The notes below the pieces were generated by a model that worked only from the letters and a program-made list of their open reading frames with translations, made no database searches and was not told the DNA's origin. Below, piece by piece: positions 1-9,702 of a stretch of 64,000 bases of DNA. Numbering within the stretch: position 1 is the first letter of the stretch; every line of letters begins with the position of its first letter. The position numbers and the translations under genes were made by a program. Source of the stretch: Nesterenkonia sp. LB17. Its GTDB lineage: Bacteria > Actinomycetota > Actinomycetes > Actinomycetales > Micrococcaceae. The stretch is from NCBI RefSeq assembly GCF_022565915.1, contig NZ_JAJOYX010000002.1, positions 566,293 through 630,292 of the forward strand, read 5' to 3'.

Positions 1-16
1 CCGGCACCTCTCCCCC

Positions 17-64
17 GTGGTTGAGTCTTCCGGCCGAAACGTCAGGACCGGATAACTCAACCAC
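17..64. terminator. Hairpin downstream of the GNAT/synthetase gene
   Basis: Ten-base arms GTGGTTGAGT (17-26) and ACTCAACCAC (55-64) are perfectly complementary, and an inner TCCGG/CCGGA pair (29-33, 48-52) extends the stem. It lies 15 bases past the stop of the leftward gene at 79. It lacks a clear U-tract, so its role as a terminator, possibly bidirectional, is inferred. Confidence 0.4.
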
Positions 65-78
65 CCAGGAGGGGTGGG

Positions 79-2814
79 TCAGTAGCGGCTGATCGCGCGG
101 CGGGCTGAGTCGGTGCGCTGCTCCGGGTTCGCGATCTCGATCGCGGCGTGCAGCACCTGCACGCCCTCCGGCGAGGCCAGCACCGGGGTCAGCTCCAGCG
201 ATGCCACCTGGGGGTGGTTGTCCTTGAGCGTGGCGACCCGCTGCAGCGTGTCCTCCAGTGCGACGATGTCCACCGCCGGGACGCCCTTATAGCCGAAGAG
301 CCGCTTCGCCGCGCGCGGGCGGCGGACCAGCCCGCGCACGTCCTGATCGGTCAGCGGCGGCACCGCATGCGCCCAGTCGTCCAGCAGCTCCACCGCGTCG
401 CCGGAGAGTCCGAAGGAGACCACCGGGCCCATCAGCGGGTCCTCGATCGCGCGGATCACGCAGCCCTGTCCGGCCGGCGCCATGGACTGCAGCTCCAGGC
501 CCCCGGCCCCGTAGTCGGCCAGGACCCGGCGCATCTCAGCGATCGTGCGGCGCAGCGCCTCGGGGTCCTCGATGTTCAGCTGGACCCCGCCGAGGTCCAG
601 GCGGTGACGCAGGTAGGTGTTGGTGGACTTCACCGCCACCGGATAGCCCAGCGTCTCCGCCGCGGCCAGGGCCTCCTCCTCAGTGGAGAACACCACCGAG
701 CGCAGCATGGACAGCCCGTAGGCCTCCAGCAGCTCGGCGCAGCGCTCGGGCTCGAGCTGACGCAGCGTCGCGCCCTCGACACCGTCGAGCCAGCCGTCGA
801 GCAGCTCGTCGCCGCGCCGGGACACCGTGGTGCCCTCCAGCCCGACCGGCACATAGGGCTCCCCGATCCCCTCGGAGCGCCAACGCTGATAGCGCACGAT
901 CTTCGCCAGCGCGGTCAGCGAGCGTTCCGGGGAGGAGAACACCGGGAAGCCCTGCTGCAGCGACCCCTTCTCGATCACCGGCGCCGCGTTGCCGATGTGG
1001 TTCAGCGGCACGCTGGTGTCCAGCACCCCGATCCAGGAGGCCACCATCGGTTTGGTGTGCTGGCGCGCTGTCTGCGAGATCAGTCGGCTGTGGTCATAGT
1101 GCTCCCCGGTGACCGCCGGCTCCAGGCACAGCGCCACCGCGTCCACGTCCTCGGCGGTGAACAGCTTCTGCAGCGCTCCGGCCAGCGCGGCGTCGGCCTC
1201 GGCGCGGGGAAGATCAAGGTCCAGGTCCCCGACGACGTGGGTCGCGGTCAGGTCCAGGGTGCCGGCGGTGTCGGCCAGGATCCGGCTCATCGAGGGTGAG
1301 TTCGAGAGGATCCCGACGCGCCCGCCGCCGGGCAGCGGCTGGGTGGCGAGCACCTGGAGCACATCCATGAGCGAATCATGGTTGCCCACCTGGATCACCC
1401 CTGAATGCTCCAGCATCGAGTCCACCGCGCCCATCGGCGCCCTGGTGGTGCGGACCTCGTGGCCCGGGGGCAGGCTGCGCCCCATGACGTCGGACTTCGC
1501 CACGACGACCGGCTTGGTGCGCGAGAGCCTGCGCGCGATGCGGGAGAACTTGCGCGGATTGCCGAAGCTCTCCAGATAGACCCCGACGGCGCGGGTGGAG
1601 TCGTCGTCCTCGAAGTACTGCATCGCGTCATTGCCGGAGAGATCCGCGCGGTTGCCCGCGGAGATCACCGAGGACAGTCCCAGCTCGCGCCGGTTGGCCT
1701 GGGCGAAGAGCGAGACCCCGATCGAGGCGGACTGGCTGAACAGGCCCACGCCCCCGCGCAGCGGCATGGTCGGCGAGAGCGAGGCGTTCAGCGAGACGTC
1801 CGGATCGGTGTTCAGCAGCCCGACCGAGGCCGGACCGATCACGCGCATCCCCCAGCGCCGGGCCAGGCGGACCAGCTCGCGCTGATCCAGCCGCTGATGG
1901 TCCTCCTCCTCGGAGTCGCGGCCAAGGTCGGGGGCGGTGATGATCAGGATCCCCTTGACTCCGTTGCGTCCGCAGTCGGCCACCACCTCGGTCAGGTGCT
2001 CCGCCGGAACTGCGACGACGGCGAGGTCCACCTCCTGCTTGATGTGCGCCAGGGAGGCATAGGCCTCCACCCCGCCGACCTCGAAGGCCTCCGGGTTCAC
2101 CGAATGAACGCCCCCGGTGAAATGGCCTTCGATGAGGTTCTGCACCAGGTGATAGCCCACCGAGCCGTACTCGCGGGACGCTCCGATGACCGCGACCTGT
2201 TCCGGGGCGAGCAGCTCGGCGATGCTGCGCGACTCGGCGCGATGCTCGCGGGCCTCCATCACCGCCCGGGAGCGCTCGGTGGGGTCGATGGGGAACTCCA
2301 CCATGACCACACCGTCCTCGAAGCTGCGCTGGGTCTCATAGCCGGCCTCGGAGAAGACCCCCAGCATCTTGCGGTTCTCCGGCAGCACCTCGGCGGAGAA
2401 CCGCTCAAGTCCTCGCTCGCGACCAGCCGCTGCCAGGTGCTCCAGAAGAATCGATCCAAGTCCGCGGCCCTGGTGCTGGTCAGAGATGTTGAACGAGACC
2501 TCTGCCTCCCGGGTGCCTTCGATGCGGTCATAACCGCCCACGCCGATGATCTCCTCGTCGAGCAGGATCACCATCGCGACCCGGTCGACGTGGTCCACCC
2601 GGGTGAACCGGGCGAGCTCCTTCTCGGTCAGCGCCGACTTGAAGGTGAAGTAGCGCAGGTAGATCGAGGACTCGGACTGGGAGGAATGCAGGCGCTGCAG
2701 CCGCTCCGCGTCCTCCGGGTTGATCGGGCGCAGTTGGGCCGCAGCCCCATCGCGCAGCACGACATCTGCTTCCCAGTGCGCCGGATATCCGCCGGTTCGG
2801 GGTGTCTCACCCAT
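79..2814 (-). CDS. GNAT acetyltransferase / NDP-forming acyl-CoA synthetase fusion (Pat-like)
   Basis: A 911-residue protein. Residues about 15-170 form a GNAT domain with the acetyl-CoA loop QGRGLG at 115-120. From about 205 it continues as an NDP-forming acyl-CoA synthetase: CoA-binding Rossmann domain starting at VAVIGAS, succinyl-CoA-ligase-like domain, and a C-terminal ATP-grasp domain at about 670-890. This is the architecture of Pat-type protein lysine acetyltransferases, in which the synthetase part is usually a regulatory remnant; here the GNAT is N-terminal, the reverse of Salmonella Pat. The usual phospho-histidine loop SHTGALAG is not recognisable and GHEVRTT stands in that region, so synthetase activity is doubtful. 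A TAGTCT box lies six bases before the ATG, so the mRNA is probably leaderless. Likely role: acetyl-CoA-dependent lysine acetylation of metabolic enzymes. Confidence 0.85.
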   Translation of the reverse strand: MGETPRTGGYPAHWEADVVLRDGAAAQLRPINPEDAERLQRLHSSQSESSIYLRYFTFKSALTEKELARFTRVDHVDRVAMVILLDEEIIGVGGYDRIEGTREAEVSFNISDQHQGRGLGSILLEHLAAAGRERGLERFSAEVLPENRKMLGVFSEAGYETQRSFEDGVVMVEFPIDPTERSRAVMEAREHRAESRSIAELLAPEQVAVIGASREYGSVGYHLVQNLIEGHFTGGVHSVNPEAFEVGGVEAYASLAHIKQEVDLAVVAVPAEHLTEVVADCGRNGVKGILIITAPDLGRDSEEEDHQRLDQRELVRLARRWGMRVIGPASVGLLNTDPDVSLNASLSPTMPLRGGVGLFSQSASIGVSLFAQANRRELGLSSVISAGNRADLSGNDAMQYFEDDDSTRAVGVYLESFGNPRKFSRIARRLSRTKPVVVAKSDVMGRSLPPGHEVRTTRAPMGAVDSMLEHSGVIQVGNHDSLMDVLQVLATQPLPGGGRVGILSNSPSMSRILADTAGTLDLTATHVVGDLDLDLPRAEADAALAGALQKLFTAEDVDAVALCLEPAVTGEHYDHSRLISQTARQHTKPMVASWIGVLDTSVPLNHIGNAAPVIEKGSLQQGFPVFSSPERSLTALAKIVRYQRWRSEGIGEPYVPVGLEGTTVSRRGDELLDGWLDGVEGATLRQLEPERCAELLEAYGLSMLRSVVFSTEEEALAAAETLGYPVAVKSTNTYLRHRLDLGGVQLNIEDPEALRRTIAEMRRVLADYGAGGLELQSMAPAGQGCVIRAIEDPLMGPVVSFGLSGDAVELLDDWAHAVPPLTDQDVRGLVRRPRAAKRLFGYKGVPAVDIVALEDTLQRVATLKDNHPQVASLELTPVLASPEGVQVLHAAIEIANPEQRTDSARRAISRY

Positions 2815-2820
2815 AGGATC

Positions 2821-2826
2821 AGACTA
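2821..2826 (-). promoter_or_regulatory. -10 box of a probable leaderless promoter
   Basis: TAGTCT on the minus strand, then six bases, then the ATG at 2814. Transcription would start at about the A of the start codon. No Shine-Dalgarno sequence is present. Confidence 0.45.
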
Positions 2827-2957
2827 ACCAACCCCGCCCCGAGATAGATACCCACCCTCCGAGCTGCACCAGATCACCGCACCTCCAGCTATTGTGAGAC
2901 CCCCGCGGCTGACACCTGCACCTGCCCTCCGAGAGATACAGGACCAGCACACTCGCT

Positions 2958-5522
2958 ATGGCCCGCCGTTCCAAGAGCGCCGACAGTCCCCCGGTCACCC
3001 CGGAGGAGAACATCATCGACATCGACGTCTCTGCGGAGATGGAGACCTCCTTCCTGGAGTACGCGTATTCGGTGATCTACTCGCGCGCCCTGCCCGACGC
3101 CCGCGACGGTCTCAAGCCGGTGCAGCGCCGGATCCTGTACATGATGGCGGACATGGGCCTGCGCCCGGAGAAGGGCCATGTGAAGTCGGCCCGAGTGGTC
3201 GGCGAGGTGATGGGCAAGCTGCACCCGCACGGCGACGCCGCGATCTATGACGCACTGGTCCGAATGGCTCAGTCCTTCGCCCTGCGGCTGCCGCTGGTGG
3301 ACGGGCATGGCAACTTCGGCTCGCTCGACGACGGGCCCGCCGCCCCGCGCTACACCGAGGCGCGGATGACCGCCGCGGCACTGTCGATGACGGCCGACCT
3401 CGACGAGGACGTCGTGGACTTCGAGCCCAACTACGACAACCAGCTCACCCAGCCCGGCGTGCTGCCCAGCGCCTTCCCCAACCTGTTGGTCAACGGGGCC
3501 TCCGGGATCGCGGTGGGCATGGCCACGAACATGCCCCCGCACAACATGCGCGAGGTCATCAACGGCGCCAAGCATCTGATCCTGCACCCGGAGTCCACCC
3601 TCGAGGACCTCATCCGCCACATCCCCGGCCCCGACCTCCCCTCCGGCGGTCGGATCGTGGGACTCGACGGGATCCGCGACGCCTACCGCACCGGCCGCGG
3701 CTCGTTCAAGACCCGGGCCAAGGTCTCGATCGAGCAGGTCTCGGCCCGCAAGACCGGCATCGTGGTGACCCAGCTGCCCTACATGGTCGGTCCGGAGAAG
3801 GTCATCGAGAAGATCAAGGACGCGGTGCAGGCGAAGAAGCTCACCGGCATCTCCGACGTCTTGGACCTGACCGACCGCAAGCACGGGCTGCGGATGATCA
3901 TCGAGCTCAAGGCGGGCTTCAACCCGCAGGCAGTGCTCGCCCAGCTCTACCGGCACACCCCGCTGGAGGACTCCTTCGGGATCAACAACGTCGCGCTGGT
4001 CAACGGCCAGCCGCGCACGCTGGGGCTGCTGGAGATGCTGCAGGTCTACGTGGACCACCGGCTGAACGTGGTCCGCCGGCGCAGCGCCTATCGGCTGCGC
4101 AAGCGCCAGGCCAGGCTGCACCTGGTCGAGGGGCTTCTCGTCGCGATCCTCGACATCGACGAGGTCATCCAGATCATCCGCGCCGCAGAGGACACCGCGG
4201 CGGCCCGGACCCGGCTGATGAGCATCTTCGATCTGAGCCAGGCGCAGGCCGATCACATCCTGGAGCTGCGCCTGCGCCAGCTGACCCGGTACTCCGCGCT
4301 GGAGCTGGAGCAGGAGAAGGAGCGCCTCGAGGCAGAGATCGCCGAGCTCGAAGCGATCCTCGGTTCTGAGGAACGGCTGCGCGGCCTGGTCGCCGATGAG
4401 CTCGACGAGGTGGCCGCCAAATACGGCGATGACCGGCGCACCGAGCTGCTCGACGCCGAGGTCGCCCCGGCCCTCTCCGCGCAGCCGGACCCCGCGGCCC
4501 CCGCCGGCGCCGGATCCAGTCTGCAGATCCCCGACGCCGACTGTTGGGCGGTGCTCTCGAGCTCTGGCCAGCTGGCCCGCACCACCAACCGGTCCACGCT
4601 GGTGCACCCCACCCGGCGCGCCCGCCACGATGCGCTGACCTCGGCGGTGCCGACCACCGCCCGCGGCGAGATCGGGGCGGTCACCACCGCCGGTCGGATG
4701 ATCCGCGTGCCGGTGGTGGACATGCCCGCCGTGGAGATGTCCTCCGGCGGCGTCAACCTCAACCAGGGGGTGAAGGCCAAGGAGTTCCTGCACCTGGAGA
4801 AGAACGAGGAGCTGCTCGCCTTCGTCCCGCTCGATGCTGTCATCGCCCTGGGCACCGCGCAGGGTCGGGTCAAACGGGTGAATCCGGACTACCCGCTGAA
4901 CCGCGACGACTGGGAGGTCATCTCGCTCAAGGGCGAGGGACGTGCCCAGGACCGGGTCGTCGGAGCCGCTGTGGCGGCCGACGACGCCGACCAGCTCTGC
5001 TTCATCACCGCCGGCGCGCAGCTGCTGCGCTTCGAGGCCGCGCTGGTCCGCGCCCAGGGACGCACCGCGGCCGGGATGCTGGGGATCAAGCTCAGCCCCG
5101 AGGACACCGTCATCGCCTTCTCCGTGGTGCCCGCCGCGTCAGGCAAGGACCAGACGCAGGACCCCGCACAGGGCCACGAGGCAAGCTCCGCGGCCCTGGT
5201 GGTGACCCTCGCCGCCGGCGACACCCCGCTGGAAGGCTTCGAAGCGGGCAGCATCAAGCTCACCGACTTCTCGGAGTTCCCGGCCAAGGGTCGCGGCACC
5301 GCCGGGGTGCGGGCTCATCGCTTCATGCGCGGGGAGGACCACCTGAAGCTGGGCTGGGCCGGCATAGGACCCGCGCTCGGCGCTGCGAAGAACGGCGTCG
5401 CGCGGATCCTGCCCTCGGAGATGGTGCGCCGAGACGGTTCCGGAATACCGCTGGAACGGGGCGTCGACGCCGTCGCTCCGAGTCCGGAGGCGCTGGCAGC
5501 CGCAGCGGTCGCGGCAACATGA
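2958..5522 (+). CDS. parC: DNA topoisomerase IV-type subunit A
   Basis: An 854-residue type IIA topoisomerase breakage-reunion subunit. The catalytic tyrosine is Tyr132 in APRYTEARM, and the winged-helix DNA-binding region with HPHGD lies at 89-93. A long coiled-coil arm (about 395-480) and a C-terminal beta-pinwheel domain (from about 520) follow. The C-terminal domain lacks a GyrA box (QRRGGKG-like), which points to the decatenase ParC rather than gyrase A. The residue matching E. coli GyrA Ser83 is Ala94, a substitution associated with lower intrinsic quinolone sensitivity in other actinobacterial enzymes. The partner parE is not in the window. It is transcribed divergently from the GNAT fusion; the ribosome-binding site before the ATG is weak. 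Confidence 0.9.
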   Translation: MARRSKSADSPPVTPEENIIDIDVSAEMETSFLEYAYSVIYSRALPDARDGLKPVQRRILYMMADMGLRPEKGHVKSARVVGEVMGKLHPHGDAAIYDALVRMAQSFALRLPLVDGHGNFGSLDDGPAAPRYTEARMTAAALSMTADLDEDVVDFEPNYDNQLTQPGVLPSAFPNLLVNGASGIAVGMATNMPPHNMREVINGAKHLILHPESTLEDLIRHIPGPDLPSGGRIVGLDGIRDAYRTGRGSFKTRAKVSIEQVSARKTGIVVTQLPYMVGPEKVIEKIKDAVQAKKLTGISDVLDLTDRKHGLRMIIELKAGFNPQAVLAQLYRHTPLEDSFGINNVALVNGQPRTLGLLEMLQVYVDHRLNVVRRRSAYRLRKRQARLHLVEGLLVAILDIDEVIQIIRAAEDTAAARTRLMSIFDLSQAQADHILELRLRQLTRYSALELEQEKERLEAEIAELEAILGSEERLRGLVADELDEVAAKYGDDRRTELLDAEVAPALSAQPDPAAPAGAGSSLQIPDADCWAVLSSSGQLARTTNRSTLVHPTRRARHDALTSAVPTTARGEIGAVTTAGRMIRVPVVDMPAVEMSSGGVNLNQGVKAKEFLHLEKNEELLAFVPLDAVIALGTAQGRVKRVNPDYPLNRDDWEVISLKGEGRAQDRVVGAAVAADDADQLCFITAGAQLLRFEAALVRAQGRTAAGMLGIKLSPEDTVIAFSVVPAASGKDQTQDPAQGHEASSAALVVTLAAGDTPLEGFEAGSIKLTDFSEFPAKGRGTAGVRAHRFMRGEDHLKLGWAGIGPALGAAKNGVARILPSEMVRRDGSGIPLERGVDAVAPSPEALAAAAVAAT

Positions 5523-5525
5523 CAC

Positions 5526-5552
5526 GTGATTACTACATCGTGTAGAAATCAC
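5526..5552. promoter_or_regulatory. Candidate BlaI operator upstream of blaI
   Basis: A 27-bp imperfect dyad centred on 5539 with core CTACA-N3-TGTAG and outer arms GTGATT/AATCAC. BlaI/MecI-family repressors bind dyads built from TACA/TGTA half-sites. It begins three bases after the parC stop and overlaps the -35 position of the promoter whose -10 is at 5566, as expected for autorepression. That BlaI binds here is inference. Confidence 0.65.
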
Positions 5553-5565
5553 GGGCCAGCAGGGG

Positions 5566-5571
5566 TATCCT
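5566..5571 (+). promoter_or_regulatory. Candidate -10 box for blaI
   Basis: TATCCT lies 14 bases downstream of the dyad at 5526-5552, so the dyad covers the expected -35 region. A transcript from about 5578 would have an 80-base leader before the blaI ATG. Confidence 0.4.
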
Positions 5572-5656
5572 TTGACATTATCTGGCTGCGCAGCCGCTCT
5601 CAGCGGCCACCCCACCAGCACTGTTGATGTCTCGCCGCAAGAAGGAGCACCCCAAG

Positions 5657-5998
5657 ATGGCCACTCTCGGAGGACTCGAGCGCTCGGTCATGAGCCTGCT
5701 CTGGGACGGCGCCGAATCGCTCAGCGCCAACGAGGTGCGCGACCGCCTCGGTGAGGATCTCGCCGTGACCACCGTGCTGACCGTGCTGTCCAGGCTGGAG
5801 CGCAAAGACATGGTTCGACGCGAACGCTCCACCCGCCCGCACCGCTACACCGCTGTCGCCTCCCGCGAGGAGCACACCGTAGAGATGCTCAACGAGGTGC
5901 TCGGCACCGCCGGAGACCGTGAAGCGGTGCTCGCCCGGTTCATCGGGGGCATTCCGGACTCCGAGGCCGCGGCCCTGCGCCGGCTGCTGCAGAAATAG
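5657..5998 (+). CDS. blaI: BlaI/MecI/CopY-family transcriptional repressor
   Basis: A 113-residue winged-helix repressor. It opens with LGGLERSVMSLLWDG, typical for BlaI, followed by the recognition helix region (AVTTVLTVLSRLERKDMV) and a C-terminal dimerisation helix ending in a leucine/arginine-rich tail. An in-frame TTG/ATG exists at 5624-5629, but AAGGAG at 5642-5647 sits nine bases before the ATG at 5657 and the family normally starts here. The next gene is an M56 peptidase, the usual BlaI/BlaR1-like pairing, in which proteolysis relieves repression. The dyad at 5526-5552 is its probable operator. No beta-lactamase or penicillin-binding protein gene is nearby, so the inducer is unknown. 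Confidence 0.9.
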   Translation: MATLGGLERSVMSLLWDGAESLSANEVRDRLGEDLAVTTVLTVLSRLERKDMVRRERSTRPHRYTAVASREEHTVEMLNEVLGTAGDREAVLARFIGGIPDSEAAALRRLLQK

Positions 5999-6067
5999 CC
6001 GCCCAGTACACGGACGCTCGCGCGGGCGTGACCAGACCCACGTGCGGAGACCGAGCTCCTCGGAGAC

Positions 6068-6073
6068 TAAACT
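6068..6073 (+). promoter_or_regulatory. -10 box of a probable leaderless promoter for the M56 peptidase
   Basis: TAAACT followed by six bases and the GTG start at 6080; no Shine-Dalgarno sequence. The peptidase may thus be transcribed separately from blaI. Confidence 0.45.
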
Positions 6074-6079
6074 GATCCG

Positions 6080-7105
6080 GTGACCATCCTCGCCGTCTGC
6101 CTCGCCGCACTGGCCCTTGCCCTGGCCATCCCTGTGCCGCGGGTGCTGAGCCGGGCGAAGTTCCGCGCACGCTCCCCCTGGGCGGCGATGCTGCTCTGGC
6201 AGGCGATCGCGCTGGCCGGGGGACTCTCCATGGTCGGCGCCCCGATCGTGTACGGGCTCGGCCCCTTCGGAGACACGGTGCCGGGCGCCGCGGTGCACGT
6301 GCTTCGACTCTCAGCGGCGGCCGACTTCGCTGCGCTGGCCGAGCTTCCGGTCCATCCCGGCCACATCTTCGCACTGTGTCTGGGCGTGCTTCTGGGCTGT
6401 CACCTGCTGGCGACGCTGCTGCTCACCTACGTGCGAGTGCTGGGCCAGCGCCGACGCCACCGCGATGTGGTGCGTCTGCTCTCGACGCCGGTCCAGGGCG
6501 ATCAGGCCGCGACCCTGGGGCGGCATCTGAACCTCTCCCCCGACCTGCTTCACGCCCACGTGCTCGAGCATGAGGCGCCGCTGGCCTATTGTCTGCCCGG
6601 TCGCACGAACTCTGGTTCGGTCACTGTGCTCTCCCGGGGACTGCTGGATCAGCTCTCCGAGGGGGAGCTCGCCGCCGTCGTCGCGCATGAGAAGACGCAC
6701 CTCCAGCAGCGACACCATTTCCTGACCATGGCCTTCGAGGCCTGGTACCGGGCGCTGCCCTGGCTGCCCACCACCCGGCACGGTCGCGCCGCGGTCACCG
6801 AGCTCACCGAGATGCTGGCCGACGACGGCGCCCTGCGCGCCCACGCGCGCGAGGATCTGGTGCGCGCCCTGGCGCTGAGCTCCGCCGGGCTGGAGCACCG
6901 CGATGTTCGGCGGGACGGGTCCGCGACGGAGGCGTTCACCGGTGGGGCCGAGGTCCAGGAGCAGTCGGCCCTGATCACCACTGCCCGGCTGAGCAGGCTG
7001 CTGATCCCGCCCGAGCCGCTGGGCGGGCCAGCCCTGGCCGGGATCGTGGCGATCGTGGCGGCCTTGATCCTGGTCCCCACCGCCGCCCTGCTGCTGGGCC
7101 CCTGA
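6080..7105 (+). CDS. M56-family membrane metallopeptidase (BlaR1-like, no sensor domain)
   Basis: A 341-residue membrane protein. Hydrophobic segments lie at about 1-22, 33-55 and 92-117, with a last one at 317-340. A gluzincin motif HEKTH at 203-207 supplies two zinc-binding histidines and the catalytic glutamate; EMLADDGA downstream is a plausible third-ligand region. Unlike BlaR1/MecR1 it has no extracellular penicillin-binding domain, as is common in actinobacterial blaI-linked M56 proteins. It probably cleaves or destabilises the neighbouring BlaI on the cytoplasmic side of the membrane; the signal is unknown. The GTG start is chosen because the -10 box lies six bases before it and no upstream ribosome-binding site exists. 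Confidence 0.85.
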   Translation: MTILAVCLAALALALAIPVPRVLSRAKFRARSPWAAMLLWQAIALAGGLSMVGAPIVYGLGPFGDTVPGAAVHVLRLSAAADFAALAELPVHPGHIFALCLGVLLGCHLLATLLLTYVRVLGQRRRHRDVVRLLSTPVQGDQAATLGRHLNLSPDLLHAHVLEHEAPLAYCLPGRTNSGSVTVLSRGLLDQLSEGELAAVVAHEKTHLQQRHHFLTMAFEAWYRALPWLPTTRHGRAAVTELTEMLADDGALRAHAREDLVRALALSSAGLEHRDVRRDGSATEAFTGGAEVQEQSALITTARLSRLLIPPEPLGGPALAGIVAIVAALILVPTAALLLGP

Positions 7106-7147
7106 CCCCTCTCCGCGCGGAGCGGCTCAGCCCGAGCGCGGAGCGGC

Positions 7148-7909
7148 TCAGCCGTTGGCGGCCAGGAAGTCCTCGGCGCCCCCGACGAGCTCGGTGTGCC
7201 CCTGCGGAAGATCCTTGCGCCCGATGAGCGCTGCGATCTCGGCGGCGAACTCCTCGACGCTGTAGAGCTTCCCGGCGGCCTCGCGGCGGGTCTCGAGGGC
7301 GCCCGGCTCCGCGCGCTCGAGCAGCGTCGCGGTGATGGTTCCCTCGATCATGTCCCCGGAGACGATGGTCAGCGTGATGCCCTTGGCGTCGAGCTCTGGG
7401 ACGAGTTCGAGCAGCGCGTCCTCGCCGGCCCGCTTGGAGCGTGCCACCGGCTCGTAGGCGTCCATGGTGGCCGTCTGCTTGATGAAGTGCGCCTGGTGGC
7501 TGGTCACGAACACGATCTGTGACCCTGCGGGCATCATCTCGAGGGCGGTGCGCGCCATCTGGACCTGGGCGTCCCGGTTGAGCTTCAGCGCGTAGTCCTC
7601 GCCGCGGCCGGACTCCATCCCTCCGGAGGCGTTGAGCACCAGCAGGTTCAGCGCACCGAAGTTCTCCACGGCGGCGTCGACCAGCGCCTGGGCGTCGGCG
7701 GCCTCGGTGAGGTCCGCACCCACGGCCACGGCGCGTCCACCGGAGGCCTCGATGCCGGCCACCACTTTCTTGGCCCGGGGCGCCTTCTGCCGGTAGTTCA
7801 CGACGACGCCGGCGCCGCGGGCCCCGATCAGGGCCGCGGTGGCGGCGCCGATGCCGCGCGACGATCCGGTGATGATGGCGCCGGTTCCGGCGAGATCCTG
7901 CTCTGTCAT
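7148..7909 (-). CDS. SDR-family protein with atypical active site
   Basis: A 253-residue short-chain dehydrogenase/reductase fold. The cofactor motif TGSSRGIG is at 14-21, an NNAG-like NASGG at 93-97, and beta-strand VFVTSH at 133-138. The canonical YxxxK is not present: Tyr152 is followed by Lys only at 159 (YEPVARSK). It may be a divergent oxidoreductase or a non-catalytic member. GAGG eight bases before the ATG supports the start. The upstream neighbour on the same strand is FabG, 93 bases away, so the two may be co-transcribed. Substrate unknown. Confidence 0.75.
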   Translation of the reverse strand: MTEQDLAGTGAIITGSSRGIGAATAALIGARGAGVVVNYRQKAPRAKKVVAGIEASGGRAVAVGADLTEAADAQALVDAAVENFGALNLLVLNASGGMESGRGEDYALKLNRDAQVQMARTALEMMPAGSQIVFVTSHQAHFIKQTATMDAYEPVARSKRAGEDALLELVPELDAKGITLTIVSGDMIEGTITATLLERAEPGALETRREAAGKLYSVEEFAAEIAALIGRKDLPQGHTELVGGAEDFLAANG

Positions 7910-8002
7910 GACGGTGTCCTCAGTTCTGCTTGTGCCTGATGCGTACGGGAGTGCGCGTGCTGGGGGTGCGGGTGCTGGGGAATGCGGGCCGGCGGGGAGG
8001 GC

Positions 8003-8794
<792 letters not shown>

Positions 8795-8854
8795 CTATGC
8801 CAGCCCGTATGTGACCGTCGCGTCACATCGCCGTCGGACACCAGGTTGGGCCAC

Positions 8855-8860
8855 TAGAAT
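8855..8860 (+). promoter_or_regulatory. -10 box of a probable leaderless promoter
   Basis: TAGAAT, a near-consensus -10, then six bases and the GTG at 8867. It would drive the DUF3099/Cys-rich/SURF1 unit. Confidence 0.5.
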
Positions 8861-8866
8861 AGACCG

Positions 8867-9382
8867 GTGAGCGACCAGGTCCACTCGATCACTGATGCTC
8901 CCCAGAAGCACAGTGACGAGCAGCACTCAAGGATGGTGCGCTATGCGGTGTCTATGGGCATCCGCATGGTGTGTTTCATCCTTGCGGTGATCCTGCAGAA
9001 CTGGATGACCTGGGTCTTGCTGGCTGCCGCAGTGGTGCTGCCCTATGTCGCGGTCACCACGGCCAATGTCGGCGCCGACCGGTACATGGGGCGTCGGCAG
9101 TCCGAGGACCTGGACTCCCCCGCGATGCTGGCCACCACCCATGAAGACGGTGAGCCCGAGGCTGACCGGCAGTGGTGGGAGGAGGACGAGCCCGCGCTTC
9201 ACAACGGCGCCTCCAACGGTTTCTCCGAGTCCGAGGTGATCGCCGGCGAGCTGGTGGAGCCCGACGACCAGGAGGAACAGGGCGAGAGTTCCGAGGATCA
9301 CACCAGGTCTCCGGATCCGGAGGAGCCCGCGCACCAGGACCGATCGACCCAGCCCCTCGATGATCAGGACTTGCACCGCTGA
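8867..9382 (+). CDS. DUF3099-family membrane protein
   Basis: A 171-residue protein with a polar N terminus, two closely spaced hydrophobic segments (about 30-48 and 50-66) forming a hairpin in the membrane, and a long acidic, low-complexity C-terminal tail rich in Glu, Asp, Ser and Pro. This layout and the motif VRYAVSMGIRMVCF match the actinobacterial DUF3099 family, whose function is not known. The GTG start coincides with the predicted transcript start. Its stop overlaps the ATG of the next gene (TGATG), so translation is likely coupled. Confidence 0.8.
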   Translation: MSDQVHSITDAPQKHSDEQHSRMVRYAVSMGIRMVCFILAVILQNWMTWVLLAAAVVLPYVAVTTANVGADRYMGRRQSEDLDSPAMLATTHEDGEPEADRQWWEEDEPALHNGASNGFSESEVIAGELVEPDDQEEQGESSEDHTRSPDPEEPAHQDRSTQPLDDQDLHR

Positions 9383-9702
9383 TGGACCTCTTGAACACCC
9401 TGGGCGGCGACGGCGCACAGCCCGGACCGCAGAGTCCTCAATGCTCGCGCAAGGACTGCCGGTTCGACGCGACCTGGCAGGTGCTCTGGAACAACCCGAA
9501 GGTCCATACGCCCGAGCGGCGCAAGATCTGGCTGGCGTGTGACGAGCACCGTCCCTGGCTGGAGAACTATCTCGCCCAGCGGCTCTTCTGGCGCAGCACC
9601 CAACCGCTCGACGCCGGCACCGCCCCCGAGTCCTTCAGCGACACCGCCGCCACCCGCGCTCCCAGCACCCCAGACGATGATCCGCATCGGAGGCAGCTGT
9701 GA
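9382..9702 (+). CDS. Conserved small protein with possible zinc-binding cysteines
   Basis: A 106-residue protein. Its core holds CSRKDC near residues 22-27 and CDEHR near 53-57; the C-x4-C and C-x2-H pairs could form one metal site. The centre has a conserved WNNPK...RRKIWLACDEH block seen in short proteins next to SURF1 genes in actinobacteria; some are labelled acetone carboxylase, which nothing here supports. It overlaps the upstream gene by one base and the SURF1 gene by four, so it is translationally coupled to both. A role linked to cytochrome oxidase assembly is inference from context. Confidence 0.6.
   Translation: MDLLNTLGGDGAQPGPQSPQCSRKDCRFDATWQVLWNNPKVHTPERRKIWLACDEHRPWLENYLAQRLFWRSTQPLDAGTAPESFSDTAATRAPSTPDDDPHRRQL

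Noticed and set aside
2889-4793. A 634-residue open frame antisense to parC
   Set aside because: Same reason: shadow of a strongly conserved gene, with no recognisable motif.
2958-5522. Assignment as gyrA
   Set aside because: The C-terminal domain lacks a GyrA box, and gyrB is not adjacent; ParC fits better.
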